A stretch of 64,000 bases of DNA. Source: Agromyces rhizosphaerae. Lineage in GTDB: Bacteria > Actinomycetota > Actinomycetes > Actinomycetales > Microbacteriaceae. The stretch spans positions 2,976,001 to 3,040,000 of the forward strand of contig NZ_BSDP01000001.1 of NCBI RefSeq assembly GCF_027925245.1, read 5' to 3'. Below, in pieces: positions 17,464-25,903 of this stretch (positions are counted from its first letter, which is position 1; each line of letters begins with the position of its first letter). Both the position numbers and the translations under genes were made by a program. The notes beneath the pieces are model-generated. The model ran no database searches, had not been told where the DNA came from, and saw nothing but the letters and a program-made list of their open reading frames with translations.

Positions 17464-19172
17464 GTGTGGGCTCCTCGGGTGTCGGATGCGGTGCCGGGGC
17501 GTGCGGCCGCGGTACCCGCGCGGACTGTGCCGCGCTGGATCTTGCCGGTCGCGGTCTTGGGGATCGCGTCGACGACGTAGACCTTCCGCGGGTACTTGTA
17601 GGCGGCGAGCCGCTCCCGCGAGAACGCGATGAGCTCCTCGGGCTCGACCCGGCTGCCGGGTGCGAGCGACACGTAGGCGACGACCGTCTCGCCGCGGTAC
17701 TCGTCGGGCTCGCCGACGACCGCCGCCTCGAACACCGCAGGGTGCGCGTACAGCACGTCCTCGACCTCGCGCGGCCAGACCTTGAACCCCGAGGCGTTGA
17801 TGAGGTCCTTCAGCCGGTCGACGAGGTAGATCCAGCCGTCGTCGTCCATGATCGCGACGTCGCCCGTGCGGAGGCGCCCGCCGGGGAAGGTCGAAGCCGT
17901 GGCATCCGGCTTGTTCCAATAGCCCGACACCACCTGAGGTGCGTCGAACTCGAGCTCGCCCTCGGTGCCGGCGGGGACCGGGTCGCCGTGCTCGTCGACG
18001 ATCCGCACGGCGACGTTCTGCATCGGGACGCCGATCGACAGCGTGCCGCTGGACGGGTCCACCGGGGCGAGCCGACCGGACGGCACCGCGATGCCGCCGC
18101 CCGTGGTCTCGGTCATGCCCCAGACGTTGTGCAGGTAGGGGCCGAAGCGCTCCTGGAACGTCGCGATGGTCGCGGGCGGGATGGGGGCGCCGCCCGAGAA
18201 GAACGTCCTGACCGAGCGGAAGTGGCGGCCGGTGGCCCAGGGCACGGTGAGCATGGCGTTGAAGGCCGTGATCGAGCCGATCGTGAACGTGACCGCATGG
18301 TCGGCGATCGCCTGCACGATGACGCCCGGCTCGTAGCGGGCCGTGAGCACGAGGGCGGTCCGGTTGAGCAGCGCGATGCCGGCGTTGAGCGTGAGCCCGG
18401 TGATGTGGAAGAGCGGCGCGATCGCGAGCACGACGTCGCCCGGCGCGAGCGCCACCCAGGTGGCGTAGTTCATCGCCGCGTGCAGGAAGTTGCGGTGCGA
18501 GTTCAGCGCGCCCTTCGGGGGCCCGGTCGTGCCCGAGGTGTACGTGATGAAGGCGAGGTCGTCGCCCCGCAGCGCGACGGGGCTAGGAGTGCGGCCGTCG
18601 TGTCGCCGGATCAGCTCGCCGACGTCGCCGTCGGGCAGGGGCGTCGCGGGGAGCGGGGCCAGCACGCGCGCGTCGTCCGTCGTCTGGAAGTCGCGATCCG
18701 ACGCCGACAGCACCCACCCGACCGTGCTCGCCTCGAGCGTCGCGAGCAGGTCGTCGGCCTCGACCGGCGCCGCCACGATCCCGACGATCCCGGCATCGTC
18801 GACCAGCCGGCGGAGTTCGGCCCGGCGGTACATGGGGTTCAGGGGCACCGCGACGGCGCCGATCTTCCACAGCGCGAGCAGCGTGATCGGGTAGTACGGG
18901 ATGTTCTGGAGGTAGATGCCGACGCGGTCTCCGGCGCGCACGTCGCGGTCCTGCATCGCCGCGGCCAGTGCGTCGGAGGCGCGGTCGACCTCGCCCGCCG
19001 TGAGCACGCCGTCGAAGTAGTGGATGGCGATGTCGTCGGGATCGGCGTCGACCCGCGCTCGCCACGCGTCCACGATGGTCGCGTGCTCCGGCACCGGCTC
19101 GGGGTCGACCCGGTCCGGGTAGCTCCCGAGCCATGGGCGATCGGTCGTCGACCCTGCTCGTCCCGCCTCCAT
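17460..19172 (-). CDS. acyl-CoA synthetase (AMP-forming, LvaE-like)
   Basis: 570-residue ANL-superfamily ligase that activates a carboxylic acid to its CoA thioester. Seen: FITYTSGTTGPPKGA (P-loop), APLFHITGLTLNAG, VWGMTETTGGG, GDVAIMDDDGWIYLVDRLKD and the catalytic Lys in PKTATGKIQR. ATG 19172 is preferred over the GTG two codons earlier because GAGGAGG precedes it by five bases; that GTG would sit on the ribosome site. First gene of the four-gene minus operon; a 20-bp palindrome 19 bases upstream probably controls it. Confidence 0.92.
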   Translation of the reverse strand: MEAGRAGSTTDRPWLGSYPDRVDPEPVPEHATIVDAWRARVDADPDDIAIHYFDGVLTAGEVDRASDALAAAMQDRDVRAGDRVGIYLQNIPYYPITLLALWKIGAVAVPLNPMYRRAELRRLVDDAGIVGIVAAPVEADDLLATLEASTVGWVLSASDRDFQTTDDARVLAPLPATPLPDGDVGELIRRHDGRTPSPVALRGDDLAFITYTSGTTGPPKGALNSHRNFLHAAMNYATWVALAPGDVVLAIAPLFHITGLTLNAGIALLNRTALVLTARYEPGVIVQAIADHAVTFTIGSITAFNAMLTVPWATGRHFRSVRTFFSGGAPIPPATIATFQERFGPYLHNVWGMTETTGGGIAVPSGRLAPVDPSSGTLSIGVPMQNVAVRIVDEHGDPVPAGTEGELEFDAPQVVSGYWNKPDATASTFPGGRLRTGDVAIMDDDGWIYLVDRLKDLINASGFKVWPREVEDVLYAHPAVFEAAVVGEPDEYRGETVVAYVSLAPGSRVEPEELIAFSRERLAAYKYPRKVYVVDAIPKTATGKIQRGTVRAGTAAARPGTASDTRGAHT

Positions 19173-19190
19173 GGCCACCTCCTCGTGCCC

Positions 19191-19210
19191 GACCGAGCGA
19201 TCGCTCGGTC
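19191..19210. promoter_or_regulatory. perfect 20-bp palindromic TetR operator
   Basis: GACCGAGCGATCGCTCGGTC lies between the divergent ligase and TetR genes. Its form (ACCGA core with symmetric centre) is typical of TetR-family sites, and the position allows control of both directions. Confidence 0.85.
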
Positions 19211-19259
19211 GCCCTGTAGACTATGGATGACCCAGCAGATGGATGTCAAGGAGGCGGGC

Positions 19260-19892
19260 GTGGCCATCGCAGACCCGACCGCGAGTGACGTCGCGCCGAT
19301 CGACGACTGGCGCGACTACTCGGACGACCCGCTCCCGCCGATCCTGCGCGCCGCCGTGGAGTGCTTCGTCGAGAGCGGCTTCCACGGCACGACCGTGCGC
19401 CTGATCGCGGCGCGGGCGGGGCTGTCGGTTCCCGGGTACTACCATCACTACCCGTCCAAGGAGGACACGCTCGTCGCGGTCATGCGCCACGCGATGGCCG
19501 ACCTGTACGGGCGGACGCTCGCCGCCGATGCGACGGCCGGGTCCGACCCCGTCGACCGGCTCGCGGCGCACGTCGAGTGCCTCGTGCTCTTCCACGCCCA
19601 CCGCGGCGACCTGGCGTTCATCGCCGCCTCCGAGATCCGCGCGCTGGGCCCGTCGGCGCGCGACGAGCACATCGCCGCCCGCGACCGGCAGCAGGCCGTG
19701 CTCGAGCAGATCGTGGCGGCGGGCGTGCGCTCCGGCGCGTTCGACGTCGCGCACGAGCGGGACGCCGTGCGCGCCCTCGTGACCATGTGCACCGGGGTCG
19801 CCCAGTGGTTCCGACCGGGCGGCGGCCTGGCTGCGGGGCAGCTCGCGGACGAGTACGTCGAGCTGGCGCTGCGGATGCTCGGCTCGCGCTGA
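19260..19892 (+). CDS. TetR-family regulator of the adjacent ligase/ACAD operon
   Basis: 210 residues. N-terminal TetR helix-turn-helix: ILRAAVECFVESGFHGTTVR, LIAARAGLSVPGYYHHYPSK; the C-terminal half (about 90-205) is a ligand-binding helical domain. GTG 19260 is chosen over the in-frame ATG at 19227 because AAGGAGG sits five bases before it. Divergent from the acyl-CoA synthetase operon with a palindrome between them, so it very likely represses that operon and itself; an acyl-CoA would be the likely inducer (inference). Confidence 0.9.
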   Translation: MAIADPTASDVAPIDDWRDYSDDPLPPILRAAVECFVESGFHGTTVRLIAARAGLSVPGYYHHYPSKEDTLVAVMRHAMADLYGRTLAADATAGSDPVDRLAAHVECLVLFHAHRGDLAFIAASEIRALGPSARDEHIAARDRQQAVLEQIVAAGVRSGAFDVAHERDAVRALVTMCTGVAQWFRPGGGLAAGQLADEYVELALRMLGSR

Positions 19893-19982
19893 GCCGCCGG
19901 CCGGGCGCCCGCGTCCGGCCGGTCCGCGCCTGCCCGGAGGGTCCGCCGCAGACCGGACCGAACGCGACGATAGGCTTTCGCA

Positions 19983-20579
19983 ATGGCCGGTCGCAACTAC
20001 CCGAAAGGTGCCGCGAAGCGCGAGGAGATCCTCGACGTCGCGCTCGAGACGATCGCGCGCAGCGGGTACGACGCGGCGACCATCCGCACCATCGCCGAGG
20101 CGGCCGGCCTCAGCAAGACCGGGGTCGGCCACCACTTCGCGAGCAAGCACGAGCTGCTGACCGCCGTGCTCGCCAGGCGCGACGAGGTGGGTATCGAGGC
20201 TACGCAGGACGTCGGGCCGGAGCTGCTGTTCGAGACGATCCGCGAGGCGATCACGACCCGGGCGAAGGACACCGGCCTCACCGAGCTCTACGTCCGCCTC
20301 GCGGCCGAGGCGACCGATCCCACCAACGTCGCGCACCAGTTCTTCGTCGATCGGTACCAGCGGCTCGAGGAGCTGGGCGTCGGCGAGCTCGCCGAACTCC
20401 AGCGCGCGGGCGGCGTGCCGCGCAACCTCGACCCGAAGGTGCTCTCGGTGCTGATCTCGGCACTCGTCGACGGGATGCAGCTCCGGCTCCTGTACGACCC
20501 GACGCTCGACCAGGACGCGGTCGTCGACGCGTTGCGCGAACTGCTCGCGACCGCGGCGAAGGCACCGCCCCACTCCTGA
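19983..20579 (+). CDS. TetR-family regulator, candidate controller of the P450 regulon
   Basis: 198 residues: AKREEILDVALETIARSGYD, ATIRTIAEAAGLSKTGVGHH, FASKHELLTAVL form the DNA-binding domain; the C-terminal TetR sensor domain ends LRELLATAAKA. The gene lies 190 bases upstream of the kinase-fusion gene whose promoter carries the first of three matching 17-bp sites (20664-20680, 22864-22880, 32359-32375), so it is the best positional candidate for binding them. The second TetR at 31549-32205 is the alternative. Confidence 0.88.
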   Translation: MAGRNYPKGAAKREEILDVALETIARSGYDAATIRTIAEAAGLSKTGVGHHFASKHELLTAVLARRDEVGIEATQDVGPELLFETIREAITTRAKDTGLTELYVRLAAEATDPTNVAHQFFVDRYQRLEELGVGELAELQRAGGVPRNLDPKVLSVLISALVDGMQLRLLYDPTLDQDAVVDALRELLATAAKAPPHS

Positions 20580-20656
20580 CGCGCGCGATCGCGGCCGCTC
20601 GGGCCTGACCTGACCCGACCGGCCGGCCCTTCGCCGCGCCCGGACGCGGTCCGGTA

Positions 20657-20686
20657 TTGCATTACCGGACGATGTCCTGTTATCTA
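20657..20686 (+). promoter_or_regulatory. promoter with TetR-type operator, site 1 of 3
   Basis: TTGCAT (20657-20662), 17-base spacer and TTATCT (20680-20685). The spacer contains ACCGGACGATGTCCTGT (20664-20680), an imperfect inverted repeat of ACmGGACA half-sites. The same 17-mer, 15 of 17 bases identical, is in front of the MpaB gene. Confidence 0.7.
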
Positions 20687-20769
20687 GGTGCACCGCCTCG
20701 GGGTGTGCGACGACGCCCACCCGACGAGTCGGACCGCAATGGCGCGATCCCGACGAAAGGTCTGCACGC

Positions 20770-22779
20770 ATGGTTGCTGCAATCGACGAGTCCCTGCTCA
20801 TCCGCGAGCGCTCCGAGATCACCGACGACTGGCTCTCGCGGGTGCTGGACACGCCCGGCCTCCGCATCGAGGAGGTCCGGGGGATCGGCGCCGGGGCGAT
20901 GGCCCTGACGCTCCGCGTGACGTACGCGGGGTCGCGCTCGGGTACGACGATCGTCAAGCTCGCCTCCGAAGACGAGTCGACGCGGAACGTCGGGCTCATG
21001 ATGGGCGCGTACCGGCAGGAGGTGCGCTTCTACGAGCACATCCGCGAGCACATCGCGGGCCCGCTGCCGACCGCGCACTTCAGCGCCTTCGATCCGGTCG
21101 AGGGGTGGTTCACCCTCGTGATGGAGGACGTCGTCGACGTCGTCGCGGGCGACCAGGCGGTCGGCGCGACGGTCGAGCAGGCGGCCGAGGTCATGCGGAT
21201 GCTCGCTGCCGTGCACGCGCCCGTCGTGGGGCGCGACGACCTGGCCGAACTGCCCCCGTTCGCCGGTGCGCCCGAGAACTTCATGAGCACCGACCTGCTG
21301 AGCGGGTGCGTGACGACGTTCTCGGAGCGGTTCGGGCATCGGCTCGATACCGAGCACATCGACGTGCTCGAGCGGTACGCCCTCGCCGCCGATGCGTACA
21401 ACGCGGACCGGCGCGCGCCGTTCGGCGTCGTGCACGCGGACGCCCGCCTCGACAACGTCCTGTTCGGCGGGCACCACGGCGCCGTCCTCGTCGACTGGCA
21501 GACCGTGCAGTGGGGGAGCGTCATGACCGACGTGGCCTACTTCCTCGGCAGCAGCCTGCCCGTCGAGACTCGTCGCGCCGAGGAGGAGCGCCTGGTGCGC
21601 ACCTACCACGAGGCACTGGTCGCGCACGGCGTGGCGGACTTCGGCTGGGACGAGGCCTGGGAGGGGTATCGGCGCCAGGTGTTCTGGGGCATCGCCATGC
21701 CGCTCGTCTCCGCGGTCTTCGTCGAGAACAGCGAGCGCATCCAGGAGGTCTTCGTCGAATGGACGATCTCCGCGTGCCAGCAGGCGATCGACCTCGGTTC
21801 GCTCGAGTTCCTCCCCGAGGTGGAGGAGCGGACGGCGCTGCGGGTCGACCCGGTCGACGAGGGTGCGCACGACACCGAGCCGCCGAAGCTGTGGAGCGAG
21901 AGCTACTACGCCGACGCGGTCAGCGACGACCAGCGGATCGGCGTGTACGCCCGCATCGGCGACACCCGGAACCTCGGTCGATCACTCGTGTCGCTCGCGA
22001 TCGTGCGACCCGGGCAGGCGCCGGTGATCCTGTCTGACGCGGAGGCGCCGTTGCCGGAGTGGGCAGACGATGGTGTCCGGCTGGGGGTGCGTGCGCCGAG
22101 CTACACCCTCGAGATCGACATCGCGGAGCCGATCGAGCGCTTCACGGTGGCGTTCGAGGGCGAGGCCACGACCTACGCGGACGACGTCGCGATCCTGCGG
22201 GGCGAGGCGGGGGTCGCGACCCAGGTGTCGCTCCGGCTGACCTGGGAGCGCGACGGCATCGACTACCGCTGGCGACGGGCGACCCGCTACGAGATCCCCT
22301 GCCGGGTGACCGGCACGATCACGATCGACGGCGAGGAGTTCGACTTCGCCGGCGACGGGCAGCGCGACCACTCCTGGGGCATCCGCGACTGGTGGGGCAA
22401 CGCCTGGATGTGGAGCGCGTTCCGGCTCGACGACGGCACGAAGGTGCATGCGGTGACCGTCGAGGAGACGCCCGGTCTCGCGTTCGGGTACGTCCAGAAG
22501 GGGGACCGCATCGCCGAGCTGAGCGCGGGCGGCTCGACGATCGAGGTCGGCGAGACCGGCCGGCTCACGAAGGCGATCGTGAAGGTCGACGCGGAGGACC
22601 TCGTGGTCAAGGTGCGACCTCAGGCCTACGGGTCGCTCCTGCTCACCGCCGACGACGGGCGCGTCGCGCACTTCATCCGCGCGCTGGCGACGTTCTCGAC
22701 GACCGACGGCCGCGAGGGCGTCGGCTGGATCGAGTGGGAGCACCTCGTCGACGGCCCCAGGGGCGGGCTCGGGCTGTGA
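20770..22779 (+). CDS. fusion of a CHK-like kinase domain and a DUF7064-like domain
   Basis: 669 residues. Residues about 15-350 are a phosphotransferase of the ecdysteroid-kinase/CHK-like group: GAGAMALTLRVTY, Brenner-type GVVHADARLDNVLFG, VLVDWQTVQWGSVMTDVAYF. Residues about 375-665 are a beta-rich domain with GDGQRDHSWGIRDWWGNAW and IEWEHLVDGP, characteristic of the DUF7064/7065 (CrtC/AttH-related lipocalin-like) proteins found in steroid and terpenoid degradation clusters. The fusion is continuous with no frameshift. It may phosphorylate a hydroxylated hydrophobic substrate held by the C-terminal domain (inference). AAAGG lies about ten bases before ATG 20770. Confidence 0.82.
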   Translation: MVAAIDESLLIRERSEITDDWLSRVLDTPGLRIEEVRGIGAGAMALTLRVTYAGSRSGTTIVKLASEDESTRNVGLMMGAYRQEVRFYEHIREHIAGPLPTAHFSAFDPVEGWFTLVMEDVVDVVAGDQAVGATVEQAAEVMRMLAAVHAPVVGRDDLAELPPFAGAPENFMSTDLLSGCVTTFSERFGHRLDTEHIDVLERYALAADAYNADRRAPFGVVHADARLDNVLFGGHHGAVLVDWQTVQWGSVMTDVAYFLGSSLPVETRRAEEERLVRTYHEALVAHGVADFGWDEAWEGYRRQVFWGIAMPLVSAVFVENSERIQEVFVEWTISACQQAIDLGSLEFLPEVEERTALRVDPVDEGAHDTEPPKLWSESYYADAVSDDQRIGVYARIGDTRNLGRSLVSLAIVRPGQAPVILSDAEAPLPEWADDGVRLGVRAPSYTLEIDIAEPIERFTVAFEGEATTYADDVAILRGEAGVATQVSLRLTWERDGIDYRWRRATRYEIPCRVTGTITIDGEEFDFAGDGQRDHSWGIRDWWGNAWMWSAFRLDDGTKVHAVTVEETPGLAFGYVQKGDRIAELSAGGSTIEVGETGRLTKAIVKVDAEDLVVKVRPQAYGSLLLTADDGRVAHFIRALATFSTTDGREGVGWIEWEHLVDGPRGGLGL

Positions 22780-22863
22780 GCACGCCCGCGGCACGGCCCC
22801 CGGTGGTCCCATCCGGCCTTCAGGCGGTTGCGATCTGCACGGGCCGACGACACGATGCACAAA

Positions 22864-22880
22864 ACCGGACAGTGTCCTGT
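22864..22880. promoter_or_regulatory. TetR-type operator, site 2 of 3
   Basis: ACCGGACAGTGTCCTGT, half-sites ACCGGACA and ACAGGACA around a central G, directly before TATTCT (22881-22886), a likely -10 box for the MpaB-to-HtaA operon. Confidence 0.7.
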
Positions 22881-22933
22881 TATTCTCTTTCCAGAATTGC
22901 CGGCACGGTCCGATCCAACGAAGGAGCATGACC

Positions 22934-24064
22934 ATGGGAACCATCTACGACATCACCGAGACGCACGAGGAGCCGGCGCCGAAGCCGATCACCGACGCGG
23001 ACGTCCAGGGTGACGAGCGACGCTGGCGGCGGGGCTACGTCCCGGTCGCGGCGGGCGAGACCACGAAGGCCGACGGCACCCCGGACTACGGCGTGTTCGG
23101 CCCCGACACCGTGGTGTGGGAGGTCTTCACCCACCCGGCGATGGTGATCTTCCATCACGCGGCGCAGAAGCTCGCGCAGGACGTCTACCTGCCGATCCAG
23201 GCCGCCGTACGCGACTACGAGCCGCTGAACAAGAAGGCCCGTGCGGGCGTCTTCACCCTCTTCGACGCGATGGAGCGCGTGACCCGCGGCGCCGGCATGC
23301 ACGTGCCGCTGTGGCTCGGCGACACCGCGACCGCCGAGCACATGGCGTCGTGGCTGCACAAGATCCACACGCCGCTGAAGGGCGACGTCATCGACTCCGG
23401 CCGGCCGGAGCTGGGCGGATACGACGCGGTCAGCACGCGCGAGACGCTGTGGGCGACGTACACCGAGATGCATCCGATGCTCTGCGCCTACGAGGCGTTC
23501 GCCTGGAACGGCTGGCGCGCCCCCAAACGCCTGCCGGCCTGGAAGCGCGACAAGTTCATGGACGAGTCGGCGAACTACGCGATCCTGCACGGCGCGGACC
23601 CCGACGAGGTGCCGCACTCGATGGCCGAGCTCGACGCGCTCTACGCGAAGTACGCCGAGTTCTTCGCGCACAGCGAGACGGTGCAGAACCAGCTCGACAC
23701 GGGCGAGAGCATCCTCGACGTCTCCGCCCGCGTCGGCAAGAAGAACTGGGACAAGACGCAGAGCAAGGCGCTCAAGGTCATCTTCGTCGCGATCCTCGGC
23801 ATGGAGCTGCCGATGCTCGGCGCACTGCCCCGCCCGTACCGGCTCGCCCACGGGCTGAGCCCCGCGAAGGCGACGTGGGCGGCGATCGTCGCCAAGCTCT
23901 TCGTGCCCGTCGCCTGGTTCATGCAGCGCCCCCGGTTCGAGCGCAAGTGGATCCGCACCCTCTGGGGTCCGGACGGCCAGCGGCTCATCGACAGCGCCCG
24001 CAAGGTCCGCGCGGAGTACCTCGCCGCCCACCCCGAGACGCTCAAGTCCCCGCAGCACGCCTGA
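22934..24064 (+). CDS. oxygenase MpaB family protein (DUF2236)
   Basis: 376 residues resembling the DUF2236/MpaB/Lcp group of haem oxygenases that cleave or oxidise isoprenoid chains. Seen: GVFGPDTVVWEVFTHPAM, HHAAQKLAQDVYLPI, the His-containing SWLHKIHTPLKG and LWATYTEMHPMLCAYEAF (family equivalents carry the haem-ligand region), and GLSPAKATWAAIVAKLF near the C-terminus. ATG 22934 is chosen: AAGGAG is seven bases upstream, while an ATG at 22928 would be one base from it. First gene of a nine-gene plus-strand run ending at 31552. Substrate is unknown. Confidence 0.78.
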   Translation: MGTIYDITETHEEPAPKPITDADVQGDERRWRRGYVPVAAGETTKADGTPDYGVFGPDTVVWEVFTHPAMVIFHHAAQKLAQDVYLPIQAAVRDYEPLNKKARAGVFTLFDAMERVTRGAGMHVPLWLGDTATAEHMASWLHKIHTPLKGDVIDSGRPELGGYDAVSTRETLWATYTEMHPMLCAYEAFAWNGWRAPKRLPAWKRDKFMDESANYAILHGADPDEVPHSMAELDALYAKYAEFFAHSETVQNQLDTGESILDVSARVGKKNWDKTQSKALKVIFVAILGMELPMLGALPRPYRLAHGLSPAKATWAAIVAKLFVPVAWFMQRPRFERKWIRTLWGPDGQRLIDSARKVRAEYLAAHPETLKSPQHA

Positions 24065-24110
24065 CCATTCCCACCGCACACCGAAACACCAACAGAAAGC
24101 AGAGACGACG

Positions 24111-24407
24111 ATGTCCACGCAGATCGGCACCTGGAACCTGACCGTCAAGGCCCCGACCGGGCCGCAGCAGTTCGCCCTCCGCCTCGAGGAGGGCCCCAAG
24201 GGCTACGTGCTCGACGGGCCCGACGGCGACGTCGAGATCCCCGTCATCGCCTTCGACGGCGACGACGGCGTCACCTTCGAGAACGACACCGACAAGCCGA
24301 TGAAGCTCCACATGTCGTGGAACCTCCTCGTCGAGGGCGACGAGATGAGCGGCACCGTGAAGCCCGGCGTCTTCCCCGCGCAGAAGGTCACGGGAACCCG
24401 CGCCTGA
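24111..24407 (+). CDS. small beta-rich protein, unknown function
   Basis: 98 residues, acidic, no signal peptide or membrane segment. Predicted to be all-beta from alternating hydrophobic strands: GTWNLTVKAP (a lipocalin-like G-x-W start), QQFALRLEEG, VEIPVIAFDG, VTFENDTDKPMKLHMSWNLL, MSGTVKPGVFPAQKVTGTR. Could be a small ligand carrier or binding protein for the hydrophobic substrate of this cluster (inference). It lies 46 bases after the MpaB gene and 29 before the first aldehyde dehydrogenase. Confidence 0.75.
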   Translation: MSTQIGTWNLTVKAPTGPQQFALRLEEGPKGYVLDGPDGDVEIPVIAFDGDDGVTFENDTDKPMKLHMSWNLLVEGDEMSGTVKPGVFPAQKVTGTRA

Positions 24408-24436
24408 GCGCGGGCCCGGACAGGGGAGGACCGAAC

Positions 24437-25858
24437 ATGGTCGACACCACGGTCGCGACCGCATCCACCGCCTCGGCGACGGATGCCGGGGCAACCATCG
24501 CCGAGCAGGTCGCGGTGGTCAGAGCCGGCTTCGACTCCGGCATCACCCGCCCGCTCGAGTGGCGACGCGAGCAGCTCGAGGCGATGAGGCGGATGCTCGT
24601 CGAGAACGGCCCCGCCATCGAGCAGGCCGTGCTGGCCGACCTGGGCAAGCCGCCGGTCGAGGGCTACATGACCGAGATCGGCTCGGTGAAGACCGAGATC
24701 GCACTGACGCTGAAGCACCTCGCGAAGTGGACGAAGCGGCGGAAGATCCCCTTCGTGCCGACCGTCATGTCGAACGGGTTCATCCAGCGGGAGCCCCTGG
24801 GCACGGTGCTGGTGATCGCGCCCTGGAACTACCCCGTCCACCTCCTGCTGATGCCGGTGGTCGGCGCGCTCGCGGCGGGCGACGCCGTGGTCATGAAGCC
24901 GAGCGAGGTCGCCCCCGCCACGAGCGCCGTGCTCGAGGAGCTCGTGCCGAAGTACCTCGACACGCGTGCGATCACGATCATCGGCGGCGGCATCCCGGAG
25001 ACCACCGAGCTGCTCTCGCTGCCGTGGGACCACGTCTTCTACACGGGCAACGGCACCGTCGGCCGCATCGTGCTGCGGGCGGCCGCGGAGCACCTCACTC
25101 CGGTGACCCTGGAGCTCGGGGGCAAGTCGCCGGTGTGGGTCGACCCGTCGGCAGACATCGCCGAGACGGCCAACTGGCTGGCGTGGGGAAAGTTCCTGAA
25201 CACCGGGCAGACCTGCGTCGCGCCCGACTACGTGCTGACGACGCCGGAGGTGCAGCCGAAGCTCATCGCCGTGCTGCGCGAGGAGATCGCCGCACTGTAC
25301 GGGGACGACCCGCGACGGAGCCCCGACTACGGGCGCATCGTCAACGAACGGCACGCGAACCGCCTCGCCGGCCTCATCGCGGGCTCGAACGCGGCGATCG
25401 GCGGCGAGGTCGACCCCGGCAGCCGCTACGTCGCGCCGACCGTGCTCCAGGACGTCGGCGCCGGCGACCCGGCGATGCAGGAGGAGATCTTCGGTCCGAT
25501 CCTGCCGATCGTCCCGGTCGCGGACGTCGATGCGGCGATCGCGCACGTCAACGCGGGCGACAAGCCGCTCGCGATGTACCTGTACTCGGGTGACGACGCG
25601 CCGATCGAGGCGTTCCTGGCCAGGACCTCGTCCGGGTCCGTGGCGATCAACGCCAACCTCATCCAGAACGGCATCTCGACGCTGCCGTTCGGCGGCGTGG
25701 GTGCCAGCGGCATGGGCGCCTACCACGGCGAGGAGAGCGTGCGCGTGTTCAGCCACGACCGCTCGGTCGTCCGCAAGGTGACCTGGCTGCCGAACCTCGT
25801 GAAGTTCAGCCACCCGCCGTTCACGCCCAAGAAGGAGAAGCAGCTGCGCAGCGCGTAG
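24437..25858 (+). CDS. aldehyde dehydrogenase, copy 1
   Basis: 473-residue NAD(P)-dependent aldehyde dehydrogenase of the fatty/aromatic aldehyde (ALDH3-like, coniferyl aldehyde) group. Seen: PLGTVLVIAPWNYPVHLL, VFYTGNGTVGRIV, TLELGGKSPVWV with the general-base Glu, NTGQTCVAPDYVL with catalytic Cys, and EEIFGPILPIV. GGGGAGGA precedes ATG 24437 by seven bases. Tandem with a second copy (25904-27307) that is similar along its whole length, so one arose from the other by duplication. Likely oxidises the aldehyde made by the P450/alcohol dehydrogenase steps. Confidence 0.93.
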   Translation: MVDTTVATASTASATDAGATIAEQVAVVRAGFDSGITRPLEWRREQLEAMRRMLVENGPAIEQAVLADLGKPPVEGYMTEIGSVKTEIALTLKHLAKWTKRRKIPFVPTVMSNGFIQREPLGTVLVIAPWNYPVHLLLMPVVGALAAGDAVVMKPSEVAPATSAVLEELVPKYLDTRAITIIGGGIPETTELLSLPWDHVFYTGNGTVGRIVLRAAAEHLTPVTLELGGKSPVWVDPSADIAETANWLAWGKFLNTGQTCVAPDYVLTTPEVQPKLIAVLREEIAALYGDDPRRSPDYGRIVNERHANRLAGLIAGSNAAIGGEVDPGSRYVAPTVLQDVGAGDPAMQEEIFGPILPIVPVADVDAAIAHVNAGDKPLAMYLYSGDDAPIEAFLARTSSGSVAINANLIQNGISTLPFGGVGASGMGAYHGEESVRVFSHDRSVVRKVTWLPNLVKFSHPPFTPKKEKQLRSA

Positions 25859-25903
25859 CCGCTTCAGGCCACCGATGGAAGCCACGTCGAGGAAGACGAT
25901 GCG

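Noticed and set aside
19227..19259. ATG start of the first TetR at 19227
   Set aside because: AAGGAGG sits inside this stretch, five bases before GTG 19260, so the ribosome site decides for the later start.
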